Source of the DNA: CALWZE01 sp036644375
GTDB taxonomy: Bacteria > Bacillota > Clostridia > Oscillospirales > Ruminococcaceae
DNA length: 64,000 bases
Reading direction: 5' to 3'
Assembly: GCA_036644375.1 (NCBI GenBank)
Contig: JAVXQD010000005.1
Coordinates: 1 to 64,000, forward strand
Shown here: positions 7,092 through 15,294 of the stretch, piece after piece
How the letters are laid out: every line of letters starts with the position of its first letter
Numbering within the stretch: the stretch's first letter is position 1
Translations under genes and position numbers: made by a program
The notes under the pieces: model-generated
Told to the model about the DNA's origin: nothing
Seen by the model: only the letters and a program-made list of their open reading frames with translations
The model's database searches: none

Positions 7092-8453
7092 ATGAACGAG
7101 CGAGCCTATAAAACAAAAGAAGAAGTCCTAACCAGAGGTCGCGAGGCAATTGGTGTTCCCTTAAAGGAAATTGATAAGACAAATAGACTCACAACCGGAA
7201 AAGGGGCTATTGGGAGCATCTTGGAGGAATCGTGGTTCGGGTACAAAATCAATAATGACTCGGAAGCAGATTTTTTAGAGGCTGGCGTTGAATTAAAAGC
7301 AACTCCGTATATACGCACGAAAAAGGGCCTACGTGCAAAGGAACGTCTAGTCTGCAATATTATCAACTATATGGAGGAATACAAACTTACCTTTTTAACC
7401 AGCAGCTTTTGGAAAAAGTGTAATACCATGCTTCTTATGTCTTATGAACACAAGGATGGCATTTCTAAGGGCGATTTTACAATAGATGAAGCAACCTTGT
7501 TCAGCTTCCCCGACGAAGACTTGTTGATAATTGAAAATGACTGGAAAACGATTGTAGAGAAAATAAGAGAAGGCAAGGCCCATGAACTGTCTGAGGGCGA
7601 TACCTTGTACCTGGGCGCCTGCACCAAGGGTGCTACGGCCGCATCGGTCCGACCTCAACCATTTTCCGCATTACCTGCAAAACAGAGAGCATTTTCTCTT
7701 AAGCAGTCGTACATGACCTATATTCTTAACGGCTATGTGTTTGGGGATAAAACAGATGAACATGTCATCAAAGACCCTACACTCCTTCGGTCGCAGTCAT
7801 TCGAAAAGATTGTTATTAGTAAAATTAATCCTTATTTCGGAAAATCACAAGCTCAGCTTCTAAAGGAATTTGATTTGAAAACTACAGCGAAGAACGTAAA
7901 TGAGCTTTTGCTCTCCCGGATGCTAGGGGTCACAGGGCATCTGTCTGCAACAGAAGAATTCCAAAAAGCTAATATTATTTCTAAGACTATCAGAGTAAAT
8001 ACCGATGGGTCTATTACAGAAAATATGTCCTTTCCAGCATTCAATTTTAAAAAGCTTGTTACAGAAGAATGGGAAGACTGTGAATTCAAGTCAATGCTTG
8101 AGCAGACAAAATTTCTTTTTGTTATATTTAAATACAGCAAGTCGGACGAACTTGTTTTTGATAATCTGCTATTCTGGAATATCCCTGAGACAGACTTGGA
8201 AGAAGTGAGAGTCGTCTGGGAACGCACCGTGTCCATCATTAAAGAAGGTGTAGAGTTCCGCACAGTTGGAAAACGAACCTTCAACAACCTACCTAAAGCA
8301 AGTGAAAATCGAGTATCTCATGTGCGGCCACACGCAAAAGATGCTAACGACAGTCTTGAATTGCCGGATGGACGTTATATGCCAAAGCAGTGCTTTTGGC
8401 TAAATAACACCTACATAAGAGAACAGCTTGAAAAGTGCCTCAAGGCTCAATAA
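7092..8453 (+). CDS. MutH/Sau3AI-family type II restriction endonuclease
   Basis: 453 residues, the size of Sau3AI-like enzymes with two MutH-like halves. The N-terminal half carries the catalytic set D60, E67 and K69 in ADFLEAGVELKATPY, with the same D-x6-E-x-K spacing as MutH. The C-terminal half lacks such residues and ends with the family tail HVRPHA..D..ELPDG..PKQCFWLNN; in this family that half binds DNA and controls activity. Members usually cut at GATC. The gene is divergent from its methylase, the two start codons being 155 bases apart, and has GGAGG before the ATG. Two tandem hairpin terminators follow. The same C-terminal domain is found again in the AIPR gene of this island. Confidence 0.88.
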   Translation: MNERAYKTKEEVLTRGREAIGVPLKEIDKTNRLTTGKGAIGSILEESWFGYKINNDSEADFLEAGVELKATPYIRTKKGLRAKERLVCNIINYMEEYKLTFLTSSFWKKCNTMLLMSYEHKDGISKGDFTIDEATLFSFPDEDLLIIENDWKTIVEKIREGKAHELSEGDTLYLGACTKGATAASVRPQPFSALPAKQRAFSLKQSYMTYILNGYVFGDKTDEHVIKDPTLLRSQSFEKIVISKINPYFGKSQAQLLKEFDLKTTAKNVNELLLSRMLGVTGHLSATEEFQKANIISKTIRVNTDGSITENMSFPAFNFKKLVTEEWEDCEFKSMLEQTKFLFVIFKYSKSDELVFDNLLFWNIPETDLEEVRVVWERTVSIIKEGVEFRTVGKRTFNNLPKASENRVSHVRPHAKDANDSLELPDGRYMPKQCFWLNNTYIREQLEKCLKAQ

Positions 8454-8570
8454 AAATGGCAGGTGTATTAAAACAGTTGATTTTATGCAGGATACATGCT
8501 GATTAGCGTGTTCACAAACTATTGATTTTACTGGGTTTACAGGATATTCCTATAAGAACACTGCGACCAA

Positions 8571-8609
8571 AAAGACAGACCCGTTTTTAACAGATGGGTC
8601 TGTCTTTTT
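8571..8609 (+). terminator. Terminator after the endonuclease gene
   Basis: AAAGACAGACCC pairs with GGGTCTGTCTTTTT around an AACAGAT-containing loop, with a T-tract on the plus strand. Confidence 0.8.
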
Positions 8610-8652
8610 CTATGCCCCATAGACGAACCCGAAAGTTCATCTGCGGAAACAG

Positions 8653-8700
8653 AAAACTGACCATCTTGTGTATCGCACAGGATGGTCAGTTTTTGTTTTT
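8653..8700 (+). terminator. Second tandem terminator-like hairpin
   Basis: AAAACTGACCATC pairs with GATGGTCAGTTTT, followed by TGTTTTT. It lies 44 bases past the first terminator and just before the transposase remnant. Confidence 0.7.
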
Positions 8701-8740
8701 ACCCTCTTCGTGAAAGCGTGTCGAAAACAAAACCTGCTTT

Positions 8741-8866
8741 TTGCGCGTGCTGCGCTATCTTCACGCAAGCCCCGTGAATGCGGGCATTGCTGCCGGCATT
8801 GGCGAATATGCGTACAGCAGCTATCTTGGTTATTTTGGAAAAAGAGAGCCTTTGTGCCGCGTGTGT
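8741..8866 (+). pseudogene. Remnant of a REP-associated (Y1-type) transposase
   Basis: The translation RVLRYLHASPVNAGIAAGIG followed by EYAYSSYLGYFGKRE matches the C-terminal part of TnpA_REP/RAYT proteins, whose family pattern is R-Y-I-H-x-N-P-V-x-A-G-(I/L)...Y-x-x-S-S-Y-x-x-Y. The catalytic HUH and tyrosine region upstream is missing, no ribosome site is present and the reading drifts into nonsense after GKRE. It is a decayed copy marking past mobile DNA. Confidence 0.65.
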
Positions 8867-9239
8867 ACACAGCACGCCTTGCAGCTTAAGCCCTGTGCAG
8901 AACTGCTTATGACGCAGCAAGGGCATCGGTTGTTCGCGCATCCACTGCTCAAACCCTGCTTACCCTCGGCGCTCTCGAAGAACTGTAAACACAAGAGACT
9001 AACATAAGGGACTTCAGGCTGTTAAAAAACCATTCTCCCGCCGTCACAAAAGTGATATAATAAAAGCAGCCTAACAGCCGCCGGACATCGGGTATTGTAC
9101 GCAGCAGATAAAACACAAAGACCCGTTACCGGACCGTCCTTGCGTATCAACCAACGGTTGATATAGCCTATTCAACTGTCAGTTCGTGTAAAGTAAACTC
9201 AATTTGTAATATACTTCTGCTTGAAAGGAGTTCACCTGA
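8867..9239. other. Gene-free stretch before the XRE/membrane regulator
   Basis: No credible coding frame. It contains an exact palindrome at 9145-9163 and the leader of the following regulator gene. Confidence 0.5.
9145..9163. promoter_or_regulatory. Palindromic operator candidate TATCAACC-aac-GGTTGATA
   Basis: Perfect 8-base arms around three bases, about 75 bases upstream of the XRE regulator start. This is a typical dimeric repressor site by shape. The cognate regulator may be the adjacent gene; not shown by sequence. Confidence 0.45.
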
Positions 9240-9707
9240 ATGAATCAAGAAAAAATAGGTAAGTTTATAGCAGCTTGCAGAAAAGAAAAAAAGCTCACTC
9301 AATTTCAACTTGCCGAAAAACTGAATATAACAGATAGAGCTGTATCCAAGTGGGAAACAGGCAGGGCTATGCCTGATCCATCTATTATGCTGAAGCTTTG
9401 TGAGCTATTAAACATCACTGTAAATGAGCTGCTGACAGGTGAAAGATTAAATATGGAAAACTACAAGGAAAATGCAGAAAAAAATCTTTTAGAACAGCAA
9501 AGAAAAGAAGCGCGGATAACGTCTGATAAAAAAATCTTTAATACAGTTATTATATCTGTAACAATCCTGGCTTTTATCGCTCATTTAATAATCAATTTTT
9601 GTTATCCGAATAATACGACAACCGGAATGGGCGAGATTGTCGTAATAGCGTTGATTGTTTCTTATTTATGGTTTTTTACCAGGAACTATGAAATAAAGAA
9701 GAAATAG
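9240..9707 (+). CDS. XRE-family regulator with two C-terminal membrane segments
   Basis: 155 residues. The N-terminal 65 residues are a Cro/CI helix-turn-helix (KLTQFQLAEKLNITDRAVSKWETGRAMPDPSIM). A charged linker (about 70-95) leads to two hydrophobic segments, FNTVIISVTILAFIAHLII and MGEIVVIALIVSYLWFF. This layout, common in Clostridia, suggests a membrane-tethered repressor, perhaps responding to envelope or peptide signals. GAAAGGAG precedes the ATG. A hairpin at 9755-9789 ends the unit. Confidence 0.85.
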   Translation: MNQEKIGKFIAACRKEKKLTQFQLAEKLNITDRAVSKWETGRAMPDPSIMLKLCELLNITVNELLTGERLNMENYKENAEKNLLEQQRKEARITSDKKIFNTVIISVTILAFIAHLIINFCYPNNTTTGMGEIVVIALIVSYLWFFTRNYEIKKK

Positions 9708-9754
9708 CATTCAGGATAACAGTCAAGTACGTTTATTAGAAGTGGATTATACGC

Positions 9755-9797
9755 ATTGAACTAAATCGTCTGCGGCGGTTTAGTTCAATTTATATTT
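9755..9797 (+). terminator. Terminator hairpin between regulator and S66 peptidase
   Basis: ATTGAACTAAATCG pairs with CGGTTTAGTTCAAT (13 of 14) around TCTGCGG, followed by TTATATTTTTT. The right arm resembles the inverted repeat near 2053-2315. Confidence 0.7.
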
Positions 9798-9820
9798 TTT
9801 GAATTTGGGGAAGGTAAGCT

Positions 9821-10822
9821 GTGTTAGCACAAAAATTAGAATATGGAGACACGATAGCGGTGTTTTCTCCTTCATCTCCTGCCACTGTAACGGCGGGAAA
9901 TCGTTATATTCGTGGAAAAGAATATCTTGAAAACAAGGGTTTCAAGATATTTGAAGGCAATTTAACCGGAAAGCAAGACTTTTACCGTTCCGGCAATATT
10001 TATGAACGTGCAAACGAACTTAATGAATTAATACGAAATCCGGAAATTAAGTGCATTATGTCAGCTATTGGTGGCATGAACTCAAATTCTTTATTACCAT
10101 ATCTCGACTATGAGACATTAAAACGCAATCCTAAAATAATAGTCGGTTATTCTGATGTCACTGCTTTGCTGCTTGGAATATATGCGAAAACCGGTCTCGT
10201 AACCTATTATGGGCCGGCCGTTGTTGCCTCTTTTGGTGAGTTTCCTCCGTTTGTAGATGAAACATATAAGTTCTTTGAAAATGTGGCAATGGGTAAAGCA
10301 AAAACGCCATACAGATTACCTACACCCGAGGTTTGTACAGAAGAATTTATAAACTGGAACACACAAGATAGGAGCAAACAAGCAAATAAAAACCATCTTG
10401 TAACTGTAAATAGCGGTAAAGCAACAGGCAGAATAATAGGTGGAAATTTAAATACAATGCAAGGCATTTGGAATACAGAATATATGCCGGAAATCAGAAA
10501 TGGTGACATTCTCTTCATAGAAGATAGCCTTAAAGATGCCGCAGACATTGAGCGCAGCTTCTCTTTGCTGAAAATCAGCGGAGTATTTGACAAGATAGGT
10601 GGTATTATTTTAGGCAAACACGAACTGTTTGATGATTGTAAAACCGGGAGAAAGCCATATGAAATTTTGAAAGAAGTAATCGGTAATGTGAGCTATCCGG
10701 TTCTGGCAGAATTTGATTGTTGTCATACACATCCCATGCTTACCATTCCCATAGGCTGTACAGCAGAATTAGATGCAGCAAGTCAGGCTGTCACTATAGC
10801 AAGCAAGTTTGTTAACGAATAA
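9821..10822 (+). CDS. S66-family LD-carboxypeptidase-like / MccF-like serine peptidase
   Basis: 333 residues. S66 enzymes cleave L,D-bonds in murein peptides or, as MccF, detoxify microcin C-type peptide-nucleotides. The catalytic set is visible: Ser111 in VGYSDVTALL, Glu234 in LFIEDSL and His302 in CCHTHPMLTIPIG. The substrate-binding SAIGGMNSN segment (81-89) is also conserved. There is no signal peptide, so a cytoplasmic role in peptidoglycan recycling or MccF-like immunity fits. Start is GTG at 9821 behind GGGGAAGG. It lies at the right edge of the A+T-rich accessory region; the next gene looks like core genome. Confidence 0.85.
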   Translation: MLAQKLEYGDTIAVFSPSSPATVTAGNRYIRGKEYLENKGFKIFEGNLTGKQDFYRSGNIYERANELNELIRNPEIKCIMSAIGGMNSNSLLPYLDYETLKRNPKIIVGYSDVTALLLGIYAKTGLVTYYGPAVVASFGEFPPFVDETYKFFENVAMGKAKTPYRLPTPEVCTEEFINWNTQDRSKQANKNHLVTVNSGKATGRIIGGNLNTMQGIWNTEYMPEIRNGDILFIEDSLKDAADIERSFSLLKISGVFDKIGGIILGKHELFDDCKTGRKPYEILKEVIGNVSYPVLAEFDCCHTHPMLTIPIGCTAELDAASQAVTIASKFVNE

Positions 10823-10919
10823 AATGTGTATAGCCATCCCTGCATCCATTTTGACCTAATGACATATCGAATGATAATCCGAACCTTTTCGCCTATCAAA
10901 AACACGTGCGGAACGGCTG

Positions 10920-12068
10920 TTATTCTCCGAACATTTTTGCGGCCTTTTGCATCTGCTCAATGATTGAGACGCCAAACGGGCAATTTGTCTCACACTGACC
11001 GCATTCGACGCACTCGCTTGCATGATGCTCAAGCAGCCTGTAGTGGTCGCGCACAGTCTCCGGCACAAAGCCCTGCGCCTCGCAGAGGTCGTGAAACTTG
11101 TTGACCGATGCGATATCAATGCTGACCGTGCAGGGTGCACAGTGTCCGCAATACATGCATTTCCCTTTGAAGGAATGCTTTGGCACGCTTGCAAGCACCG
11201 GAGCAAAATCGCGCTGTGCCTCGTTCATTGTGTAATATTGACATGCCTGTTCCACCTCTTTTGCGCTGTTGAAGCCTCCGAGCACGCTCGTGACACCCGG
11301 GCGCGAAAGTGCATAATGAATACATTGCGCGGGTGTGAGCGCGACTCCGAACGGAGACATTTTTTCGTCGAGCAGATCCCCGCCGGCAAACGCTTTCATG
11401 ACCGTAATTCCAACCTCCTTGGCGGCGCAAAGCTTGTAAAATGCATCGCGCTCTGCATCGATATTGCAAAGCGGCTTCTCGTAGCTCTCGTCAGCCCACA
11501 GCAGCTCGAGATCCTCGTTGGCGGGCTGCATATCGTAAGCCGGATTTATCGCAAAAAGCACAACCTCAACAAGCCCGGTCTCCACCGCAAGCTTCGCAAT
11601 CTTCGGATTGTGCGAGCTTATTCCGATATGGTGTATATGACCTGTTTTCTTGAGTTCCTGAGCATATTTGATGATATCTCCGCCGAACACCCGTTCGAAG
11701 TCGGACTCCGTGTCAATATAATGAATCATCCCGACATCGACATAATCGGTGTTAAGCCGAGTGAGCATTTCCTCAAATGATTTTTTTGCCAAATCGGGCT
11801 CGCGCGTGCGGGTATATTGCCCGTCCACCCATGCAGTGCCGATATGTCCTTGAATAAAGACCTCATTTCGCCTGCCGGCGATTGCCTTTCCGAGATTTGT
11901 GCGAACCTCCGGCTGCGGGTTATAAAGGTCAAAATAGTTTGCCCCGTTTTCAATTGCCGCACCGATGATTGCAAGTGCGCTTTTCTCATCTTTGCCGACA
12001 AGTCCCTCACTGCCGACGCCAATCTCACTTGCCATAATTCCCGTATTTCCCAATTTGCGATATTCCAT
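10920..12068 (-). CDS. Aldo/keto reductase with C-terminal 4Fe-4S ferredoxin domain
   Basis: About 382 residues. An AKR barrel (residues 1-270, EYRKLGNTGIMASEIGVGSEG...NYFDLYNPQPEVR) is followed by clostridial-type cysteine motifs: CMYCGHCAPC near 320 and CVECGQCETNCPFG near 360. The second set is a complete C-x2-C-x2-C-x3-C. The first is partly modified, so one or two clusters may be bound. It likely reduces an unknown carbonyl compound in anaerobic metabolism. The ATG at 12068 is preceded by GGAGGTTGCT; the longer reading lacks a ribosome site. A TATAAT (minus strand, 12090-12095) lies just upstream. Confidence 0.88.
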   Translation of the reverse strand: MEYRKLGNTGIMASEIGVGSEGLVGKDEKSALAIIGAAIENGANYFDLYNPQPEVRTNLGKAIAGRRNEVFIQGHIGTAWVDGQYTRTREPDLAKKSFEEMLTRLNTDYVDVGMIHYIDTESDFERVFGGDIIKYAQELKKTGHIHHIGISSHNPKIAKLAVETGLVEVVLFAINPAYDMQPANEDLELLWADESYEKPLCNIDAERDAFYKLCAAKEVGITVMKAFAGGDLLDEKMSPFGVALTPAQCIHYALSRPGVTSVLGGFNSAKEVEQACQYYTMNEAQRDFAPVLASVPKHSFKGKCMYCGHCAPCTVSIDIASVNKFHDLCEAQGFVPETVRDHYRLLEHHASECVECGQCETNCPFGVSIIEQMQKAAKMFGE

Positions 12069-12105
12069 AGCAACCTCCTGCAATTTGTCATTATATATCT
12101 TTGAA

Positions 12106-12127
12106 GCCCACCCGCACACGGGTAGGC
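12106..12127 (-). terminator. Weak hairpin after the ROK gene
   Basis: GCCTACCCG and CGGGTGGGC (minus strand) form an 8-9 bp stem with a 4-base loop but no T-tract follows. It may attenuate rather than end transcription from the glucokinase gene. Confidence 0.35.
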
Positions 12128-12157
12128 AGGCGAAAATGAAAATAATTCAGCTGACTG

Positions 12158-13117
12158 TTATTGCTGTGAAACGAGAAATGCTGCTCCGATAATGCCTGCA
12201 TCATTGCCGAGAGAGGCTTTGATGATTGCGGGCTGGGGGACAATATCGGAGGAATACAGGTCCATCTCAAGCACCCTGCGGCGCAAAGGTTCAAGAAGAT
12301 ATTCGCCCTCGTTGCAAACACCGCCGCCGAGTATAAACACCTCCGGACGGAAAAATATCGAGAAATTTGCAATTCCGACAGCGAGATAGTTAATGTAATT
12401 ATCAACGACAGTCTGCCCTGCGATGTCGCCCGCCCGCGCCGCGTCGAACGCAAGGCGCCCGTTCACCTTTGACATGTCGTCGCCGCACATCTCATGCATA
12501 GCCGAAGTCGGATTGCTTGCCATAGCGCGAATGGTGTCGCGGATAAGCGCTGTAACCGAGGCGTATGCCTCAAGGCATCCGGTTCTTCCGCACGAGCACT
12601 TTTCCCCGTTAAAATTAATTGTGGTGTGCCCCGGCTCACAGCCAAAGCCGTTGCCGCCCTGATATATTCTTCTATTTACGATTACACCGCCGCCGATTCC
12701 TGTGCCGAGAGTGATCATAACGCTCGAATTGTATTCCTTGCCCTCTCCTGCGAGTGATTCGCCGAGAGCGGCGCAGTCCGCATCATTGGCAAGAAACACC
12801 GGCACATCAATATGCTTTTTAAATTCTCCGATTAAGTCCACGTCTCTCCATCTGAGATTGTTTGCAAAAATAATATTCTTTTTTATCGGATTGATGGTGC
12901 TCGGCGCACCGATTCCGATCGACTCCACTTCGTCAGCGCGCAGCTCAGCTGCGTCAAGTGCGGCTTTTGCCGCGTCTGCCATGCTGTTTACAATCTCGGG
13001 AAACTCACGGTTACGCATGGTGGGCACACTGTGCTTTGAGATAAATTTGTAGTTCTCATCGAGTATTCCTGCCGCGATATTAGTGCCGCCAAGGTCAATT
13101 CCGAGATAGTGTTTCAT
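12158..13117 (-). CDS. ROK-family glucokinase
   Basis: 319 residues, normal for glucokinases of the ROK family, which phosphorylate glucose with ATP in the cytoplasm. Signs are the N-terminal phosphate loop LGIDLGGTNIAAGI, the ATP-binding GTGIGGGVIV, and the zinc site GHTTINFNGEKCSCGRTGCLE (pattern G-H-x9-11-C-x-C-G-x2-G-C-x-E). There is no helix-turn-helix N-terminus, which excludes the NagC/XylR repressors. Sugar specificity cannot be fixed by sequence alone. It stands alone, with about 220 bases of non-coding DNA upstream. Confidence 0.9.
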   Translation of the reverse strand: MKHYLGIDLGGTNIAAGILDENYKFISKHSVPTMRNREFPEIVNSMADAAKAALDAAELRADEVESIGIGAPSTINPIKKNIIFANNLRWRDVDLIGEFKKHIDVPVFLANDADCAALGESLAGEGKEYNSSVMITLGTGIGGGVIVNRRIYQGGNGFGCEPGHTTINFNGEKCSCGRTGCLEAYASVTALIRDTIRAMASNPTSAMHEMCGDDMSKVNGRLAFDAARAGDIAGQTVVDNYINYLAVGIANFSIFFRPEVFILGGGVCNEGEYLLEPLRRRVLEMDLYSSDIVPQPAIIKASLGNDAGIIGAAFLVSQQ

Positions 13118-13335
13118 AGCTTTTCTCCGTAAATATTAAATTTGTTTTTGGCAAAACGATGTTCTTAAATATTAAAAAATTAAAGAATCCGCACAAGACA
13201 GTCCGCCGCTGTTCTTTTTAAAACAATATCACTTGCGGCAGTTTTGAGCAATAGCTGCAAAACAATTCTGTACTTATAACCAATCCGAAACCTGCTGTGC
13301 TGTGGGCTGTATTCGCATAATTTCAGTTTATGTAT

Positions 13336-14529
13336 CTATTTAAGCCGATCAAGCTCGGGTTTCAAAAGCTTTTCAACCTGCTCAAGTGTCATATCACGCT
13401 CACGGGCGATTTGGGAAATATCCTCATATTCGATTTTGCTGCGCTCTACACCAAAGCCGTGCGACCGCTTTACTCTCACCGAACCGAGACTCGTCTCCAC
13501 CGAACGGATATCACGCTCGAGCACATGCCTTTGGCAATCAAACGCGCGTATTCCGATTGTGGCAGAATGGCTGAAAATCAGGCGTGTGAATTTACACTCG
13601 TCACTCTTATCGCAAAGACATACAATAACAAAGCCCGGTCGGTTTTTTTTCATGAAAACCGACTGCACATACACGTCCCGCGCACCGTTTGCCAAGAGCG
13701 TTTCGGTCAGAAACCCGACTGCTTCCGAGGTCATGTCATCCACATTGCATCTCAGCTCGACAACCGCGTCATCATTTGTTTCGCCGCCATTTTCATATAA
13801 AAACGCGCGCACGCAGTTGACTGACGCAAAATTCTTTTTGCCCATTCCATATCCGACTTTTTTAAAGCTGCCTGACGGAATTTTTGAAAATTCGCTCACG
13901 AAATGTCCGATAAGTGCAGCGCCCGTCGGTGTACACAGCTCCCCCTCAATTCCATTCGTATAGCATGGAAGCTCACAGAGCAGCTCCGCCGTTGCGGGTG
14001 CGGGAACAGGCAGAGTTCCATGTGCGCAGTGAACCAATCCTCCTCCGACATTAATCGGCGAAGCAATGAAATTATCGAGCTTCAAAATATCCGCGAGCAT
14101 ACAAAATCCCACTATGTCCGCAACCGCATCAAGTGCTCCGACCTCATGAAAATGAATCATGTCTACCGGCTCGCCATGTACCCTGCTCTCTGCCTGTGCT
14201 ATTTGGGCATATACCTCACACGCATTCTTAATCACTGTCTGAGGAAGCTCAAGACTCTTGATTATCTTTGAAATTCCGCTCAGGGAGGACTCGCTGTAAT
14301 CGGATGCGCCGCTTCCCTCCTCGATGCCGCCTATTTCAACCGCATATCCTGTACCCGATATGCCATTCTTGTTTTGTGCAGAACAGCTGATTTTCACATT
14401 TGGCAATCCGAGAGTGTTCATTTTATCTAAAAAATATGCGCGTTGCTCATCATCGAGCAATTCGACAAGCGCGGCGCAGAGCATATCGCCCGCCGCCCCC
14501 ATTTTCAGTTCAAGATAGACTGTTTTCAT
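13336..14529 (-). CDS. larC: LarC, nickel insertion enzyme for the nickel-pincer nucleotide cofactor
   Basis: 397 residues in one frame, unlike the split larC1/larC2 of Lactiplantibacillus. LarC is a CTP-dependent cyclometallase that puts nickel into the pyridinium-dithiocarboxylate cofactor. Family marks are YLELKMGAAGDM at the N-terminus, HFHEVGALDAVADIVG near residue 125 and a C-terminal region that in the family binds CTP and metal. The start overlaps the larB stop by four bases (ATGA), so the genes are coupled in the order larE-larB-larC. Confidence 0.93.
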   Translation of the reverse strand: MKTVYLELKMGAAGDMLCAALVELLDDEQRAYFLDKMNTLGLPNVKISCSAQNKNGISGTGYAVEIGGIEEGSGASDYSESSLSGISKIIKSLELPQTVIKNACEVYAQIAQAESRVHGEPVDMIHFHEVGALDAVADIVGFCMLADILKLDNFIASPINVGGGLVHCAHGTLPVPAPATAELLCELPCYTNGIEGELCTPTGAALIGHFVSEFSKIPSGSFKKVGYGMGKKNFASVNCVRAFLYENGGETNDDAVVELRCNVDDMTSEAVGFLTETLLANGARDVYVQSVFMKKNRPGFVIVCLCDKSDECKFTRLIFSHSATIGIRAFDCQRHVLERDIRSVETSLGSVRVKRSHGFGVERSKIEYEDISQIARERDMTLEQVEKLLKPELDRLK

Positions 14530-15284
14530 TGCGCACTCTCCATTTTGTTAATGATATTCGCAATATAACCCGCTCCGAATCCATTGTCGATATTGACGAC
14601 ACTGATTCCGCTTGAGCATGAATTAAGCATTGATAAAAGGGCGGATAGCCCTCCCAAATTCGCTCCGTAGCCCACGCTTGTGGGCACCGCGACAACCGGT
14701 GCTTCGACCAGACCTCCGACAACGCTCGCGAGCGCGCCCTCCATTCCGGCAACCGCAACAATTACCCTCGCGCGAGTCAGTTCATCAAGATGCGCAAGCA
14801 GGCGATGAAGCCCTGCAACGCCCGCGTCATAGATGCGCGTCACATTGCTTCCGAGCACCTCGGCCGTAATTGCCGCCTCCTCGGCGACAGACATGTCGCT
14901 GGTTCCCGCCGACACCACAACGACCGAGCCTGTCAGCTTTTTGCCGTGATTTGGGTTGACGATTCCGAGCTTCGGAAGCTCGTTGTATTCGAGACTGTAC
15001 TTTGAAGCTATCAGCTCTGCCGCGACGGCTGCCATCCTGGTAATAAGAATATCCTCAGCTCCGTTGGACAGCATATTTTCCACAATTTTATCAATCTGCT
15101 CGGGGGTTTTTCCCTGACCGAAAATGACCTCGGGCACACCCTGACGGATTGCTCTGTGGTTGTCGATTTTTGCAAATCCCAAATCATCAAAGGGTGCCGT
15201 TTTCAGCTTTTCAAGCGCCTGTGACGGCGAAATTTCACTGTCCTTTACGGACTGTAAAAGCGTGAGCATCTGCTGCTTGTTCAT
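14526..15284 (-). CDS. larB: LarB, nicotinic acid adenine dinucleotide carboxylase/hydrolase
   Basis: 252 residues. LarB carboxylates the pyridinium ring of NaAD and releases AMP, the first step toward the nickel-pincer nucleotide. The fold resembles PurE: VVVSAGTSDMSVAEEAA (about 121-137), DAGVAGLHRLL (153-163), AVAGMEGALASVVGGLVEAPVVAVPTSVGYG (177-207) form the nucleotide and CO2 site. Eleven bases separate it from larE and it overlaps larC, so it is in the middle of the operon. Confidence 0.93.
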   Translation of the reverse strand: MNKQQMLTLLQSVKDSEISPSQALEKLKTAPFDDLGFAKIDNHRAIRQGVPEVIFGQGKTPEQIDKIVENMLSNGAEDILITRMAAVAAELIASKYSLEYNELPKLGIVNPNHGKKLTGSVVVVSAGTSDMSVAEEAAITAEVLGSNVTRIYDAGVAGLHRLLAHLDELTRARVIVAVAGMEGALASVVGGLVEAPVVAVPTSVGYGANLGGLSALLSMLNSCSSGISVVNIDNGFGAGYIANIINKMESAQ

Positions 15285-15294
15285 ATTTTATCCC

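Noticed and set aside
11022..11780. 252-codon plus-strand frame opposite the aldo/keto reductase
   Set aside because: Shadow of a clearly coding gene on the other strand; no domain.
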